Below are positions 22,501 through 35,088 of a stretch of DNA of 64,000 nucleotides, one piece after another; position 1 is the first letter of the stretch; each line of letters opens with the position of its first letter. Origin of the DNA: Phaeosaccion multiseriatum (taxonomy: Eukaryota; Ochrophyta, other classes); assembly GCA_965112735.1 (NCBI GenBank), contig OZ218954.1, positions 4,216,001-4,280,000 of the forward strand, given 5' to 3'. The notes under the pieces were generated by a model, which did no database searches, was not told the origin of the DNA, and saw only the letters and a program-made list of their open reading frames with translations. The translations under genes and the position numbers were made by a program.

Positions 22501-25500
22501 ACCAAACGTGTGCTGTGTGTGTGTATGCGTGCGTGTGTGTGTATGCGTGCGTGTGTGTGTGTGTGTGTGTGTGCTGTGTGTGTGTGTGCGTGCGTGTGTG
22601 TGTCTGTGTGTCTATGCTTGCCTGTGTGCGTGTGCTCCTGCCCTGTGCGTGTATGCCCCCCCCCCAGCCTCCTGGACTTCCGCTGGACGGCAGCCCTCCT
22701 CATCCAAACATTCACAACTGGCACACCGGCTACCGCTCGACTCGCCATGGCCAAGTTCCTGGCGGGCAGCTTCAGGCCTGGCGACGACCAGGCACGTACA
22801 ACCAACACGCACGCAATTCTACCTTGCTCACTGTACCTTATGATGTTTTGAACGGAAAGGATGTCCTCCCCTTCCTTGCTCAGCTTTTGTCCTCTCCTTC
22901 ATCGATGTGCTCTGCCTTGTCCATACACCTCTACCTCGCCCTGCCCCGCTCATATTCCTCTACCCTGCCCCCGCCCTGCCCTGCCCATACGCCTCTACCC
23001 AAATCTGCCCATGCGCCTCCACCCATCCACTGCCATCCACTACCATCCACTGCCATCGTCCCCTCCCCACTTCACTCACAGCTGGCATGCGTCGCCGAGG
23101 AGTGGGTGCTCAACGTGCTGCTGCGCTGCCTCGACACGCAGGTCCGGTCCATACACCTCTACCCTGCCCTACCCTGCCCATACACCTCTACCCTGCTCTG
23201 CCCTGCCCATACACCTCTACCCTGCCCTACCCTGCCCACACACCTCTGCCCTGCCCTTCTCTGTCCATACGCCTCTAGCCATTCACTGCCCATACACACC
23301 TCTGCCCATCCACTGCCTTCGCTCAGCACACAGCTCCTACCCATATATCTTTACCCTGCCCTGCCCATACACCTCTATGCTCAACGTGCTCCTCGTTTGC
23401 CTCGACACTCATCAGGTCCACTTCAAGCCCCGCAGGCAGGGAGCCTCCAGGCAGTGGCTGAGCGGGGAGGGCGGGGGCGAGGGTAAGTTAGTGAGTGAGT
23501 GAGGGAGGGAGGGAGGGAGGGAGGGAAGGAGACAGCGAGGGAGGGAGGGAGCGAGGGAGGGAGGGAGCGAGGGAGGGAGGGGGTAGTGAGTGAGTGAGTG
23601 AATGAGTGAGGAAGTGAGTGAGTGAGGGAGTGAGTGAATGAGTGAGTGGGTTAAGTGGGTGGGTGAATGAGTGAGTGAGGAAGTGAGTGAGTGAGTGAGT
23701 GAGTGGGGGAGGGAGGGAGAAAGGGAGAAAGGGAGGGAGGGGGGGATTGATCACCTCAAACATCCGCCATCCCCCCTCCCCCCCTAACTCCCTGCCCCCC
23801 TCCCTACCTCCCCTTTCTCCATCCCTTCCTTACGTACGTCCCTCCAGGGCCCCCTCCCAACGCTAACGTCGTTGACGTGGGGGGCTCTCTCATGGAGAGC
23901 CTGCTCACAGGCTGGCTACGACTCTACCTCCTCGCCCTCCCCCTGCCTCGCAAGCAGAGGCTTGTGCTCGGTGTCTTCCATTTCATCAGCACCAGAGAGT
24001 TGACGTGCCCCGCCGTACTCAAGGTGGTGCTTCGGGGTATGGGGGAGAAAAGTAGTCGCCAATGCTGTAGACAGCTTGAAGCGGCGGAGAGAGGAGAGGG
24101 AGGAGGAGGAGGAGGAGGAGGAGGAGGAGGCGCATCCCGAACGGGTGAAGCTAGCAGCTGGTATCCGTCCCTGGATGCTCCTGTGTTGGACGCAGAGGGG
24201 CTCTCGAAAGCACGGAATGTGGTCTGTTCCCTGCGTATTTACAGGTCGGTGAGCTCTGTTCCATCCATCCCTCCCTCCCTCCCTCCCTCCCTCTCTTTCT
24301 CTGTCTGTCTGTCTGTCTGACCGTCTCGCTCTTTGTCTCTCTTTGTGTCCTCTCTCTGTCGCTGTATCTCTCTCCCTCTCTCAATGTCCGTCTACCTGTC
24401 TCTCTCTCTCTGCCTCTCTCTCCCTCTCTCACACCTTCCCGTCCCTCCTTCCCCCCCATATAACCAACCTCTCGCCATATATACCTTGCACCTACCTTGT
24501 ACCCTTGCACCATTCCAATATGTCAGTGAAGGAAAGTGGCTGCATGGCACCCTAGCAGCTCTCGTGGACGTGCTGCTGACCTTCACCGACTACGAAGGCC
24601 TCCAGAAGGGTCCGCAGGCACAGGAAGAACGATCCGCGGAAGGATCCGAGGAGCGATCCATGTCTAGGGGGGAACGATCCGCGACCGGTCCGGCTCGGCC
24701 GCTCCTCCTAGATCCTGCCGCTTGCTATCGCCTCTTACTGTTGGAGATTCCCTTCTCCTTTGTGGTGGGGTCACTCCGAGGACCGCTCTCGGAATGGTCC
24801 GCTAGGCTGGGTTTCGATGGGGGTGTAGTGGCTCAAATGACCACTGAGTACCTTAACACTGGAGGAGGAGGAGGAGGAGGAGGAGGAGGAGGAGGAGGAG
24901 GAGGAGGAGGAGGAGGAGGAGGGGGGGGGGGGGAGGGGGGGGGAGAAGGAGGAGGAGGTGGGGAGGGCGAGGGAACAGAAACTGATGGGGCAGGCAAGGC
25001 CGTGTGCATGCACCTTTGCTTTCTCGGTGAGCGCAGTGTCCTCCTCTGGCAGCAACACCAACAACAGCAACAACAACAGCAGCAGCAGTTGGTGGTACAG
25101 CAGCAGCAGCAGCAGCAAGGGCAGCCTCGGAGCCAAGAGTGGAGAGGCGGGCCAGACTCAGGCTCAGGCTCCGGGCCAGGCTTTGGCTCAGGGGCGAGGG
25201 CAGGGGTGGTCAGCAACGTCCTTGCGGAGGCCCTCCCCCTCTTCTCGGAGACCATGCCTGCCCTCTCTGTCCTGCGGGAGGTGCTCGCATCTCTCTATTC
25301 GAGAGCGTACCTGCCGAAGGATAAGGCGCTGCGGGCTTTGAGGCTGTTCGGGCTCTATGTGAGTCGGGGCGTTGGAGCGTCTGCGTCTTCTTGTTCTGCA
25401 GAGGATGCGGGTGTCACCCCCGGGGGGATGTACGGGGGGGGGGGCGATATGGAAGCGTATGGATCTGTCGTGACGAACCACCGTGTACAAGGTAGGGTGA

Positions 25501-28500
25501 ATGCATGTGTATGGACGGGAGAGAGGGTGGGGGCGGCGATGAGGGAGACATGGAAGGGTTAAGAAGAGAGAGAGAGAGAGAGGAGAGAGAAAGGCAAGAG
25601 AGAGGGGGAGCGACGAGGGAGGCATGGAGAGGGGAAAGATCGAGAGATAAGGACGAGAGAGAAGAGAGAGAGAGGGAACGGTGAATAGTCCGTCCAAGAT
25701 CAAGAAACGCCCTCTGTACCCTCCTGACTGTGCACACGGACCTGACACCTGGTACTACTACCGCTCTGTCTCCCTCCATCCACTGCCATCCCATCTCTCC
25801 CCCCACCCATCGCCACTCTCCCCTCCCCCTCCATCCACTACCATCCCCCCACCCCTCCACCCACTGCCATCCCATCTGCCCAGGCCCTGACACCCGGTAC
25901 TACCTCTCTGCCCTCCGATCCCAGCGCGCCCTCCTCCCGCGCATGTTCGGTCCTGCTCTCTTGTCAGAGCTCACGGCCTTCGTCACAGGGGCGCTCGGAG
26001 AGCTGCTGCTAGTTGGTGGTACAGCAGCATCCACAGTTGGCGATGCAGCAGCAGCAGTAGCAGCAGTAGCAACAGAGGGTGACTCAGGCCAGGGTCGGGG
26101 CCACGGAGGAATGGGCAAGCGGGGGGTGGTGGATAGTTCCTCAAGGGAGGTGGGGAGAGTTCTCGGAGAGGGGGAAGCATGTCTGCAGGGACTCAGAGGC
26201 ATCGTTGCTTGTCTCGCACCGCTCCTGAGCCTCACTGGAGCAGGTGGGTGGTAATAGATGGCAGTAAATGGCAGTGCATGGCAGTTGATGGGCGGTGGAT
26301 GGGAGGATGTAGTCTTGCTCTCTCTAACTCTCTCCCTTCTCTCTCTCCCTCCTCCCCTCCCCCTCCCTCTCTCTCTATCCCTCTCATTTCCCCTCCCTCT
26401 CCCTCCTACTCTATCTACACCTCTCTCTCTCCTCTCTCTCTCTTCTCCCAGAGGAGGAGGCAGAAGGGGGTGGAGCTGCGTGCCTGAGGAGAAGAGAGGA
26501 AGAGGGCATCGTCGAGCAACTGCGGGAGGTGGGTGCCGTACTGATGCTTCCACACGCCTCCATATGAGTTTTCTCAGTATGTATATATACACGTATACAT
26601 ATGTATACGCCTCCGTATATCAGTATGTATATGTATATAGAAGATGATGTGTTAGTGCCACACACCTAAACACCATTGATTGAATCCTACGCTCACGTTC
26701 ACTCATCGTGTCATTCATTCCCCACATTCATTGACATAATTCCCCCCCAGCTCTCCAGCGCGTGCGCTCGTTGCCTGAGCAACAGCGGAAGCTCCTCCTC
26801 CTCAGGGGTTGGAGGGGGAGAGGGATGGCAGTCGATGGAGTGGATCCGAGCACAGACGCTCAGCCTCGCCGTGCTGGACGTGCTGCTGCCATTCAGTGAC
26901 GTTGTCGAAACCGCCACCAACACGGCAGTCGCCAACCTGCTCGGGGCGCTTCCCTCAGGACATGCCTCGGGACAGGGTAGTGCCCCCCCTGGAGCAGTGC
27001 CATCTGTGAATACGCATGTGGATGTGGAGGAGGTGATGGCGTGTGGCGTACTCGTGAGAATGGCGGAGGTACCGGCACTGGCGAGGAGCGTCCTGGAGGC
27101 ACAGGTATATGGGTATGGGTACATAGGCGGGTGTATGGGCAAAGATCGAGAAAGCAGCAAGGGCAAAAGCAAGGTTGTGGTGGAGTGAGCCCTCTTGGCC
27201 TACCTCGCATCCCTCCCCCTTCTCTCTCATCCCTCCCCCTCCTCAGTCCCCGAGGGGGGCGCTCTCCTTCTCGAAGGGGTGTGTTCTCAAGCCTCACCAC
27301 CCCTCAACCGCCCCAAGCCCTACCCCACCACCTTACGTAACCCTTACGTAACCCTTACCCACCCTACTCTGCCCTTCCCTACCTCTCGTAACCCTTAAGT
27401 AAGCCTTACGTATACCTTACCCACCCTTCCCTTCCCAACCCCTCCCTTCTCCCACCCCACTCTCCCCTCCCTTAATCCTGCCCCATCCTCCCCGCGCCTC
27501 CCTTCCCCTCCCCCTTACGTAACCCTTATGTAACCCTGTGTGCTCCAGCTTGACCGTGCGTCCGGCAGCCGACACATGTCGGCCTTCACGTCCCTCGCCT
27601 CTCTTCACTCCGACTGCAAATGGTAATCGAAGTTGTGTACTTATACATTGATGAAGGGGTGTAGGGGTGTATACGTTGGTGACAGAAGCGGGGTATACAT
27701 TTTCCATCCTTACCCTAACACCCTCACCCTCACCCTCTCTTCCACCCATCCGCTGCCATCCCTCCCTCGCCATCCGTTACCATCCCTCCCTCCCCATCCG
27801 CTGCTATTCGCTCTTTCCATCCACTGCCATCCCCCCCCTCCATTGCTCCCCACCAAGGCGGTGTCTAAAGCGCCTCTGGCCCCTCGCCCTGAGCCTCGAG
27901 CGTGAGGTGACGAGCGAGGCCTCTGCCTACCTGGAGCAACAGGTGTCAGGACTGGCACAGGGGCTCGACATTACCCTCACCAGCAGCGTGGCGGATTGTC
28001 TGCAGTGCGCTGCAGCTCTGGTGAGAGGAGGGGAGGGGAGGGGATGGGATGGCAGCGGACGACGGGAGGGAGGGGAAGGGAGGGAGGAAACGATGGCAGT
28101 GGATGGGGGAGGAGAGATGGGATGGCAGTGGATGCGGAGGGATGGAGGGAGGAAGGTGTCGGGACTGTGGGAGGGGCTCGCCAATCTCCTATCAAGCAGC
28201 ATGATTGAGTGCTGCAGTGGGGAAGGAGGGAGAGGGTGAGCGATTCCTCTGAAACCGTAGAATCCTCTGAAACCGTAGCTTGGGCAAGCACCTCTCTGCT
28301 GCCGATGCGCGTCTGAAATAGCTGCCAACCATCCCCTCCCCTCCATCCCCTCCATCCCCTCCCATCCCATCCACTGCCATCCCCCCCTCTCCCCAGGTGC
28401 CCTTTGTTGTGACCTTCCTTCCTCACGAGAGGAGCATAGCGCTGCTGCAGGGGCTGTTTCAGCAGGCCTGGACCACCTACCACAGCGAGAGAGAGAGGCC

Positions 28501-30511
28501 ATCTCGGGCCCTCGCCTTGATAGGTATAAGATAAGTCAGTGATAGATGCACTCGAGTCAAGTCTGCCGCGCAAGGCTGATACATGAGACCACCCCTCCCC
28601 CACACAACGCCCCACCCCACTCATCCGTCCACCCAAACCCCTGTCCATTGCCATCCACTGCCATCCACCTCCACCTTCCTCTCCCCCAACATCCCCCAGA
28701 CCTGCTCTTCCACCCCACCCTGCTCGCGGACCGCTCGCTGGCGACCGTTCTCTGCGGACCGTTCTTCGAAAGAGTGGTTTCCGAAGTCACTTGCTACAAC
28801 CCCCGCGGCGGCGGCGAAGGGACGTTAGCAGACCTCACAGATGGCAGTAATGGCAGCGGCAGCCGAACGTCCAACGCGCATAGTGGTGTGCCAAGGCAGC
28901 CGTACCTGGCGTGGCACATGCTGAACAAGTGCTTGAGAGTGTGGAAGCGGAGTCCTGAGTGCATCCTGCCCTTTGAAGGTGAGCCTAGTGTGTTGTGTGT
29001 GTGAGTATGAGTGTGTGTGTATGTATATATATATGTGTGTGTGTGTGTGTGTGCTTGTGTGTGTGTGAGTGTTACACTTCACTTGGCCTCTCTCGATGCC
29101 CGTGCTCCCTCTCGAGGACGGATGCCCACTACTCCCCCCCTCCCGGATGACTTCAACACCGCCACGTACCCATATGCCTCTAATCTCCCTCCCTCCCTCC
29201 TGGCCTCTCTCCATCCACTGCCATCCCCGTGCTCTCTCCCCAGCCCACCTATGCGAGTTGTTGCTCTTTAAGAGACACATTACCGTGGAGGACATGATGT
29301 GCGACGGGGCGCCATCTGTGAAAACAGCCCCGGCGGGAAGGGAAGGCACCGGGGGGGACGGGCCTAAAGTGGATCTGGAGATGGAGATGGAGCTCGAACA
29401 AGGTACGTACACGGCCTCACTCCAGTCTGTCTGTCGGCCTGTCTGTCTGTCTGTCTGTCTGTCTGTCTCCGTGTCTATCTGTCTGTCTGTCTCTCTCCCC
29501 CCCCCTTCAATCTTTCTTTCTCTCTTTATCTCCATCCCCCCTTCTCTCTCTTCCCTCTCTCTCTCGCTCCTTTTCTGTAACCATCTTCACCCGTTCATGT
29601 CCCTCTCTCTCCTTCTTTCCCTCGAACACCCCCCCCCCAAACAGGCGCAGACTTCGCCTTTGACTGTGAGTCCTCTTCCTCCTCCTCCTCCCCTGATCAC
29701 CCTGGTCAGTCATCTCCATCTACCGCCACCTCTGGTCAGCCATCTGCTACCTTCTCCAGCGGGGCCCGCCGTCTGTTCCGCCGCCTGGAGCTCATTCGCC
29801 TCGTGTTGCTCGCCTTCATTCAAGACCACCTCATACCCGTCGTCGTGGACTCACAGGTGCGTGGGTGGGTGCGTGGGTGAGAGGGAGGGTGATTCATACG
29901 TAACGATCGTACGTAAGCTTTGCTTGACATCGCTTGACAGACGTGAGGGAAGGGGGGGGGGGGTGAAGAGATGCATTGGTGGCGTTTCTGGCGGATTCTG
30001 TTTTCCCTTTCTCTCTCCATCTCTCTCTCTGTCTTCTTTCTATCACACTACACCGTGTTCGCCCTCCGCTTCCCTCCGCTCATCTCCGCTCCCCGCAGTC
30101 ATCATCATCATCATCGTTTCCGTCACCAACAAAGGAGAGCGAGAGCGAGAGAGAGTGTGTCACCATCGTGCAGGGCCTGCTTACTCGCCTGAGCATGTCC
30201 CTCCTCACAGCCACAGGATACGACCCTCCTGAGGGGGCTCTCTCGAACGTTACGGGGCGTCCTGACACCAAGTTGCGCACCATGCAGATGCGCTGGGCCT
30301 CTGTACAGGGGTCGCCCCTCAATGGAAGGCAGCTTAGGGCGTGGCAGGTAAGTGGGCGTGCGAATTGCCGTTACCCTCTGACCCTGGCCCTCACCCTCAT
30401 CCTCGCCCTCACCCTCATCCTCGCCCTCACCCTCCTCCTCACCATCACCCTTCTCCTCAACCTCGCCCTCCTCCTCACCCTCACCCTCACCCTCCTCCGC
30501 ACCCTCCTCCT

Positions 30512-30568
<57 letters not shown>

Positions 30569-32119
30569 CCTGTCCCTGCTACACCTTCTCTAATCTTCTT
30601 TCCTCTCATCAGGCGCAATGTGTCCTCACCCGTTGGCTGCTCTCTCCCCCCTGCCGAGCACTGGACCCCTCACTGCTGGCGACTGTCATGGAGGTTAGTC
30701 AATGACCAAATCACTCACTTCCCTCTCGTGGATCCGTTGAAACTGTGTGTCAAACTTTAAAGAGTTGTAGTGGAGAAGTAAGCGTGTGTGGGTGTGTGCG
30801 CGCGCGTTGTGGTTCTGTGCGGGTGTGTGTATATCTGCATGTCCCAACTCCATTTGTCTGCTTCTGTAACTGTCCTTCCTTCCCTCTGTCCGTATGCCTC
30901 TGTCTGTCTGCCCATATGCCTCTATATCAGCGCTTCACAGAGCAGTTCTCGGACACGTATCTGTCCAACGTGCGTGTGCTCATGGAGGTGTGGCTCGCTA
31001 GAGTGTGCTCGGAGGTGCCCCAGCTTGGCATACAGGTGAGCGAGTTGGTGATACGGACGGGGGGGGGAGGGAGGGAAGGAGGGAAGGAGGGATAGACAGA
31101 CGGAATGGTAGAGAGAGTGAGAGGGAGGGACAGGGAGAGAAAGAGTGAGTGCTTTATGAGCTGTCCCCGCCCTTTCTCTTTCCTTCTCCCCGCGCCGCCC
31201 GTATTATGTACGTTTCAATGGCCCTCTCATCCCTCGGCTTCGTTTGGTTGGTGCGTCTGTTGCCCCCCGTTATGCTTCTACTCCTGCCACTGTACAACTG
31301 CTCCTACTACTACTACTGCTGCTACTACTGCTGCTACTACTACTGCTGCTGCTGCTGCTACTACCACCACTACTACTACTACTACTGCTCCTCCTACTAC
31401 TTCTTCTACTACTACTACTACTACTACTACTACTATTCCTGCTACTACTACTACTACCACTACAACTACTACTCAACAACAACAACAACTTCATCTTCAA
31501 CTTCAAAAACGCTGCTGTGGCCCCAGTTCTTGTCGAGCGGGCTGCGAAACGAAAAGATGATGGGTCAGAGCCTCACCTCCCTGCTGCTCACTGCGGTGCA
31601 TATGGCTGAGCAAGAGACGCTTCCCTTCCGCTCATCGCCGTCTCCGTTGGGAGAAGGAGGAGGTCGAGGAGGAGGCGGCGGCGGAGCAGGAGAAGGAGAA
31701 GGAGGAGGAGGAGGAGAAGAAGAAGAAGGAGATGGCAGTGGATGGCGCCAGGAGCTGCTGAATGCGGTGTTTCCCTTCGTGAGCACGCCCAGCAAGCTCA
31801 ATCGACTACTCGCTCAGGTTGCGGTCAACGCTCTTGCTCCCAAGGTATGTGACAAACGTATAAACATACGTTTGCCCTCCCCCTGTCCCATCATACCCCA
31901 CTTGCTCTTACTCACTCGCTCCCTCACTCTTTCCTGTCCCTCAAGGTTCTTGCCGCCATGGAGCCCCAGCAAGCCGAGGCCTCGCCCTATGCGCTCGTTC
32001 TGCGCTTCGCTCGGGAGAATGCGGAGCTGCGAAACGCCCTCGGCAAGATTCAGGGTTTTCTGAAACGGCAGAACCCAGTGGAGGTGTGCAGGTGAGAAGG
32101 AGGTTGAGACAGAGAGAGA

Positions 32120-32152
<33 letters not shown>

Positions 32153-33578
32153 GGGGGGGAGGAGGGAGGGAGAGGAGAGAGAGACGGAAAGAATAGAGAG
32201 AGAGAACCTGCAGTCTTGACTTGGCTCACGGCAGTGGGAGGAGAGGCTTAGTTCGTCCCTCCTGAGCCGGGCATCCTCCTGTGAAGCTCCCTCTTGTGGG
32301 TGGACGGGCTCACTCTCACGTTCTCCCTCTGTCTGTCTCTCTCCCCCTCCTTCTCTCTGTGTTCTCTCTTCCTCTCTCTCTGTGTGTTCTGTCTCCTCTC
32401 TCTCCTCTCCCATCTCTCTTCTCCTCTCCCCCTCTCCCTCCCCTCCCCTCTCCCCCCCCTCTCTGTGGTCCCTCTCCGTCTCTCTCTGTGTTTTCTATCC
32501 CCTCTCTCTCCTCCCCACTCTCTCTTCTCTCCTCCTCCCCTCCCCTCCCCTCCCCTTTCCTCCCACCCCCCCTCATCCCATCCACTGCCATCCACTACCA
32601 TCCACTACCATCCACTGCCATCTCCTAGTGTGGAGGGTATGCTCCAGCGATGGAGTCTGACCCTCATCCTCGAAGTAGAGCCCTCCTCTGTACTCAAGGC
32701 CATCAGAGCCGCCATCGAGGATGTATATGCCAACATGCACGGATATGCCACCAACACGTCCACTTCGTTGCCGCCGTCGCTCACCTCGGTCCCTTCGAGC
32801 ACGTCATCGGGGGCGGGGGATGTCATTCGGGCCTCTGCAGTGGTGGGGGAGGGAGGGGGGCGGGAAGGAGGAGGAGGAGGAGGAGGAGGAGGAGGAGGAG
32901 GAGAGGGAGGAGGAGGAGAAGGAGGAGGAGGAAGTGGGAGGGAAGAGGAGTCTGAAGCGCTCATTCAGCGAAAAATCATTCCCTGGCTTGAGCTGGATCT
33001 CACCATGAGGTGAGTATTTGTCATTTGCAGGCCCAAGAAGGCAGGACACAAGAGTAAGAAGGGACAAGGGAAGGAGGGAGGGAGGGAGGGAGGGAGGGAG
33101 GGAGGGAGGGAGGGAGGGACGGAGGGACAGAGGGAGGGAGGGAGGGAGGGAGGGAGGGAGGGAGGGACGGACGGACGGACGGAGGGACAGAGGGAGGGAG
33201 GGACGGAGGGGGAGGGAGAGAGGGAGGAAGGGAGGGAGGGAGGGAGGAAGGGAAGAACGAAGGAAGGGACGAAGGAAGGAAGGAAGGAAGGAAGGAAGGA
33301 AGGGATAACTGTCATGACACCCACTCACCGTCCTGAAACTCTCTTAAACCCCCCCGTTACCGTGCCTCCCCCCTCCCAAACGTCATCCACGACCATCCGC
33401 TGCCATCTCCCTCTGAAACGTCATCCACTGCCATCCACTGCCGTCCCTTCCCTGTCCAGAGACGGGTGGGTGGTGAAGGACAAAAGCTCCGCTGTAGGCA
33501 AGAGGAGGAAGAGAAGCTCCGTCATCGTGTGCGCCAGCCTTGTGGACAAGGTGTGTGTATGTGCCTGTGTGTGCGTGT

Positions 33579-33614
<36 letters not shown>

Positions 33615-34706
33615 GTGCGTGTGTGCGTGTGGGTGCGTGTGTGCGCGTATTTGTGTGTGTGCCTGAGGGTGTGTGTGTCTGTGTGTGCGTGTGTGTATGT
33701 GTGTGTGTGTGCGTGTGGGTGCGTATGTGCGGGTATTTGTGTGTATGTGTGTGTGTGCGTGCGTGTGCACGAGTCCGTCGTATCTCACCCTCCTCATCAC
33801 TCTCTGTGTCATGATTCTCCACCCTACCCCCACCCCACCACCTTCCCTCTCCTACCTCTCCTTGGGTCTCTTAAGGCACCCAACCTGGGTGGGCTGGCTC
33901 GCACCTGCGAGATTTTCGCCGCTGAGAAGCTCATCCTCCCCAATCTCGTCGTCACAAGTGAGTCGTACGCACGCGACCATGGACGCGCACACCCACGAGC
34001 AGGGAGGAAGGAGTAGCAGCAGTAGCGTGGTCTTTGCTTCGCTTCACTTCACTTTTCTCGACCCCTTCCTCTCTCCCCTCCCTATCTCTCAATCACACCC
34101 ATCTCCTCCCTCCCTCCCTCCCTCCCTCCCTCCCTCCTCCTCAGAGCAAGCGGACTTCATGGCACTGGCCATGTCTGCTCACAATTGGCTTCCGTTGGAG
34201 GAAGTGCCCGAGCAGGGGCTTGTGTCGTATCTTCGCAGCATGAAGAGAGAGGGTTACTCTGTGGTGGGGTTGGAGCAGACCAATGAATCTGCGTGCCTCA
34301 GCAGTGTGCGCTTTCCAGAAAAGTAAGGGAGAGGGAGAAAGGGAAGGGAGGAGGGGGGAGGGGAGGGCTGACGGCTTTATCTGTGTATGTTGATATGGTG
34401 TAATTTGATAATTTATGACTCATATTCAACCCTATTGAACCCCTTTTGCCACTTCCTGCCCCTTCCCCCACCCTTGGTGATGGCACCCCATGGCAGGTCG
34501 CTGCTGCTGCTGGGCAAGGAGAAGGAGGGGCTGCCTGTCGAGTGCCTCAAGGTGTGTGTCTGTTCTCTGCATCGCTCCTCCCTCTCTCTCTCTTCTCTCT
34601 CTCACACACACATTCTCTCTCTCTCTCGGCCTCCTCTCTCTACTACGTGCCTCCCCCTTTCTCCTCACTCCCACACTTTCAGTTTCTTAGGTGATTCCGA
34701 TTATGT

Positions 34707-34765
<59 letters not shown>

Positions 34766-35088
34766 TCTCCTCACTCCCTCGCTATCCCAACCCCGAACTG
34801 ACATGCTTGCTTGCTTTGCTGACTGATGCTTGACGCTTATGCTTGACGCTTGTGCTTGACGCTTGTGCTGGACGCTTGTGGTTCGGTCCTTCTCCACAAC
34901 ACCACGGAACAACCAACTTCCTTACCTACCTTACCTACCTGCAGGAGGTGGACATATGCATACAGATCCCACAGATGGGCATTGTGAGAAGTCTCAACGT
35001 GCATGTGAGCGGTGCCCTGGCACTGTGGGAGTACACCAAGCAGCAAATGGCGACGGCTTCGAAGGAACCCCTACTGAGACCCTGCTGA
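19562..35088 (+). CDS. TARBP1: TARBP1/Trm3-like SPOUT tRNA (guanosine-2'-O)-methyltransferase
   Basis: About 31 exons and ~2,280 residues, versus roughly 1,600 in the human protein as I recall it. The last five exons (33460-33550, 33876-33957, 34145-34322, 34497-34551, 34945-35088) encode the SpoU/TrmH-type SPOUT domain. Motif 1 is [13 protein letters not shown], motif 2 is [12 protein letters not shown] and motif 3 is [20 protein letters not shown]. This order and spacing match TARBP1 and yeast Trm3, which make Gm18 in tRNA using SAM. The long N-terminal part is HEAT-like helices. Other exons I can place: 19562-20593, 20721-20780, 20845-20916, 21306-~21566, 21785-21897, 22092-22282, 22668-22791 (GC donor), 23082-23141, 23416-23482, 23848-24244, 24527-25358, 25884-26243, 26452-26528, 26751-27104, 27549-27622, 27858-28020, 28397-28523, 28700-28978, 29244-29402, 29645-29856, 30099-30347, 30613-30693, 30931-31035, 31527-31844, 31946-32091, 32629-33009. 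Two junctions (21566/21785 and 25358/25884) do not keep phase as written, so a small exon or different splice site is missing there. Poly-Gly and poly-Gln inserts interrupt the helices. Confidence 0.9.
21187..21297 (+). repeat. CCCATACACCTCTACCCTGC minisatellite
   Basis: An imperfect array of ~20-26-base units in a methyltransferase intron just upstream of the acceptor at 21305. The same family recurs at 22914-23010 and 23150-23375 in later introns of the gene. Confidence 0.8.
23150..23375 (+). repeat. CCCATACACCTCTACCCTGC minisatellite, largest array
   Basis: About nine imperfect units filling most of intron 23142-23415, between two copies of an exon tail (see findings). Confidence 0.85.
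23484..23760 (+). repeat. GGGAGG / GAGTGAGT purine repeat
   Basis: Purine-rich simple sequence beginning at a splice donor and filling most of intron 23483-23847. The remainder of that intron is pyrimidine-rich, so the two ends are complementary. Confidence 0.8.
24863..24962 (+). repeat. GGA repeat encoding poly-Gly in methyltransferase exon
   Basis: About 30 GGA/GGG codons giving a Gly run within exon 24527-25358. A CAA/CAG poly-Gln stretch at about 25050-25125 follows in the same exon. Confidence 0.9.
27321..27536 (+). repeat. TTACGTAACCC-type repeat
   Basis: Dispersed and tandem copies of CCCTTACGTAA in a C/T-rich intron of the methyltransferase gene. It is not a canonical telomere repeat. 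Confidence 0.7.
30373..30571 (+). repeat. CACCCT hexanucleotide repeat
   Basis: About 200 bases of CTCACC/CTCATC units in intron 30348-30612, just after a short unique sequence at the donor. Confidence 0.9.
31291..31480 (+). repeat. CTA/CTG trinucleotide array
   Basis: Mixed CTA, CTG and CTC triplets in intron 31036-31526 of the methyltransferase gene. Read as ORFs it gives Tyr- and Leu-runs in different frames, none expected to be translated. Confidence 0.85.
33064..33303 (+). repeat. GGGA / GGAA tetranucleotide arrays
   Basis: GGGA units followed by GGAA units, beginning about 55 bases after the donor at 33010 in a methyltransferase intron. Confidence 0.9.
33551..33770 (+). repeat. GTGTGC-type dinucleotide array
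   Basis: An interrupted (GT)n tract of about 220 bases that starts exactly at the donor of exon 33460-33550. The tract itself supplies the GT of the donor. Confidence 0.9.
34709..34765 (+). repeat. AT dinucleotide repeat
   Basis: About 57 bases of alternating A/T in the last intron of the methyltransferase gene. A similar tract lies at 51805-51863 in an Omp85 intron. Confidence 0.9.

Noticed and set aside
27321-27536. Telomere-like repeat
   Set aside because: TTACGTAACCC units are imperfect and internal to an intron; they do not match the plant or algal TTTAGGG type.
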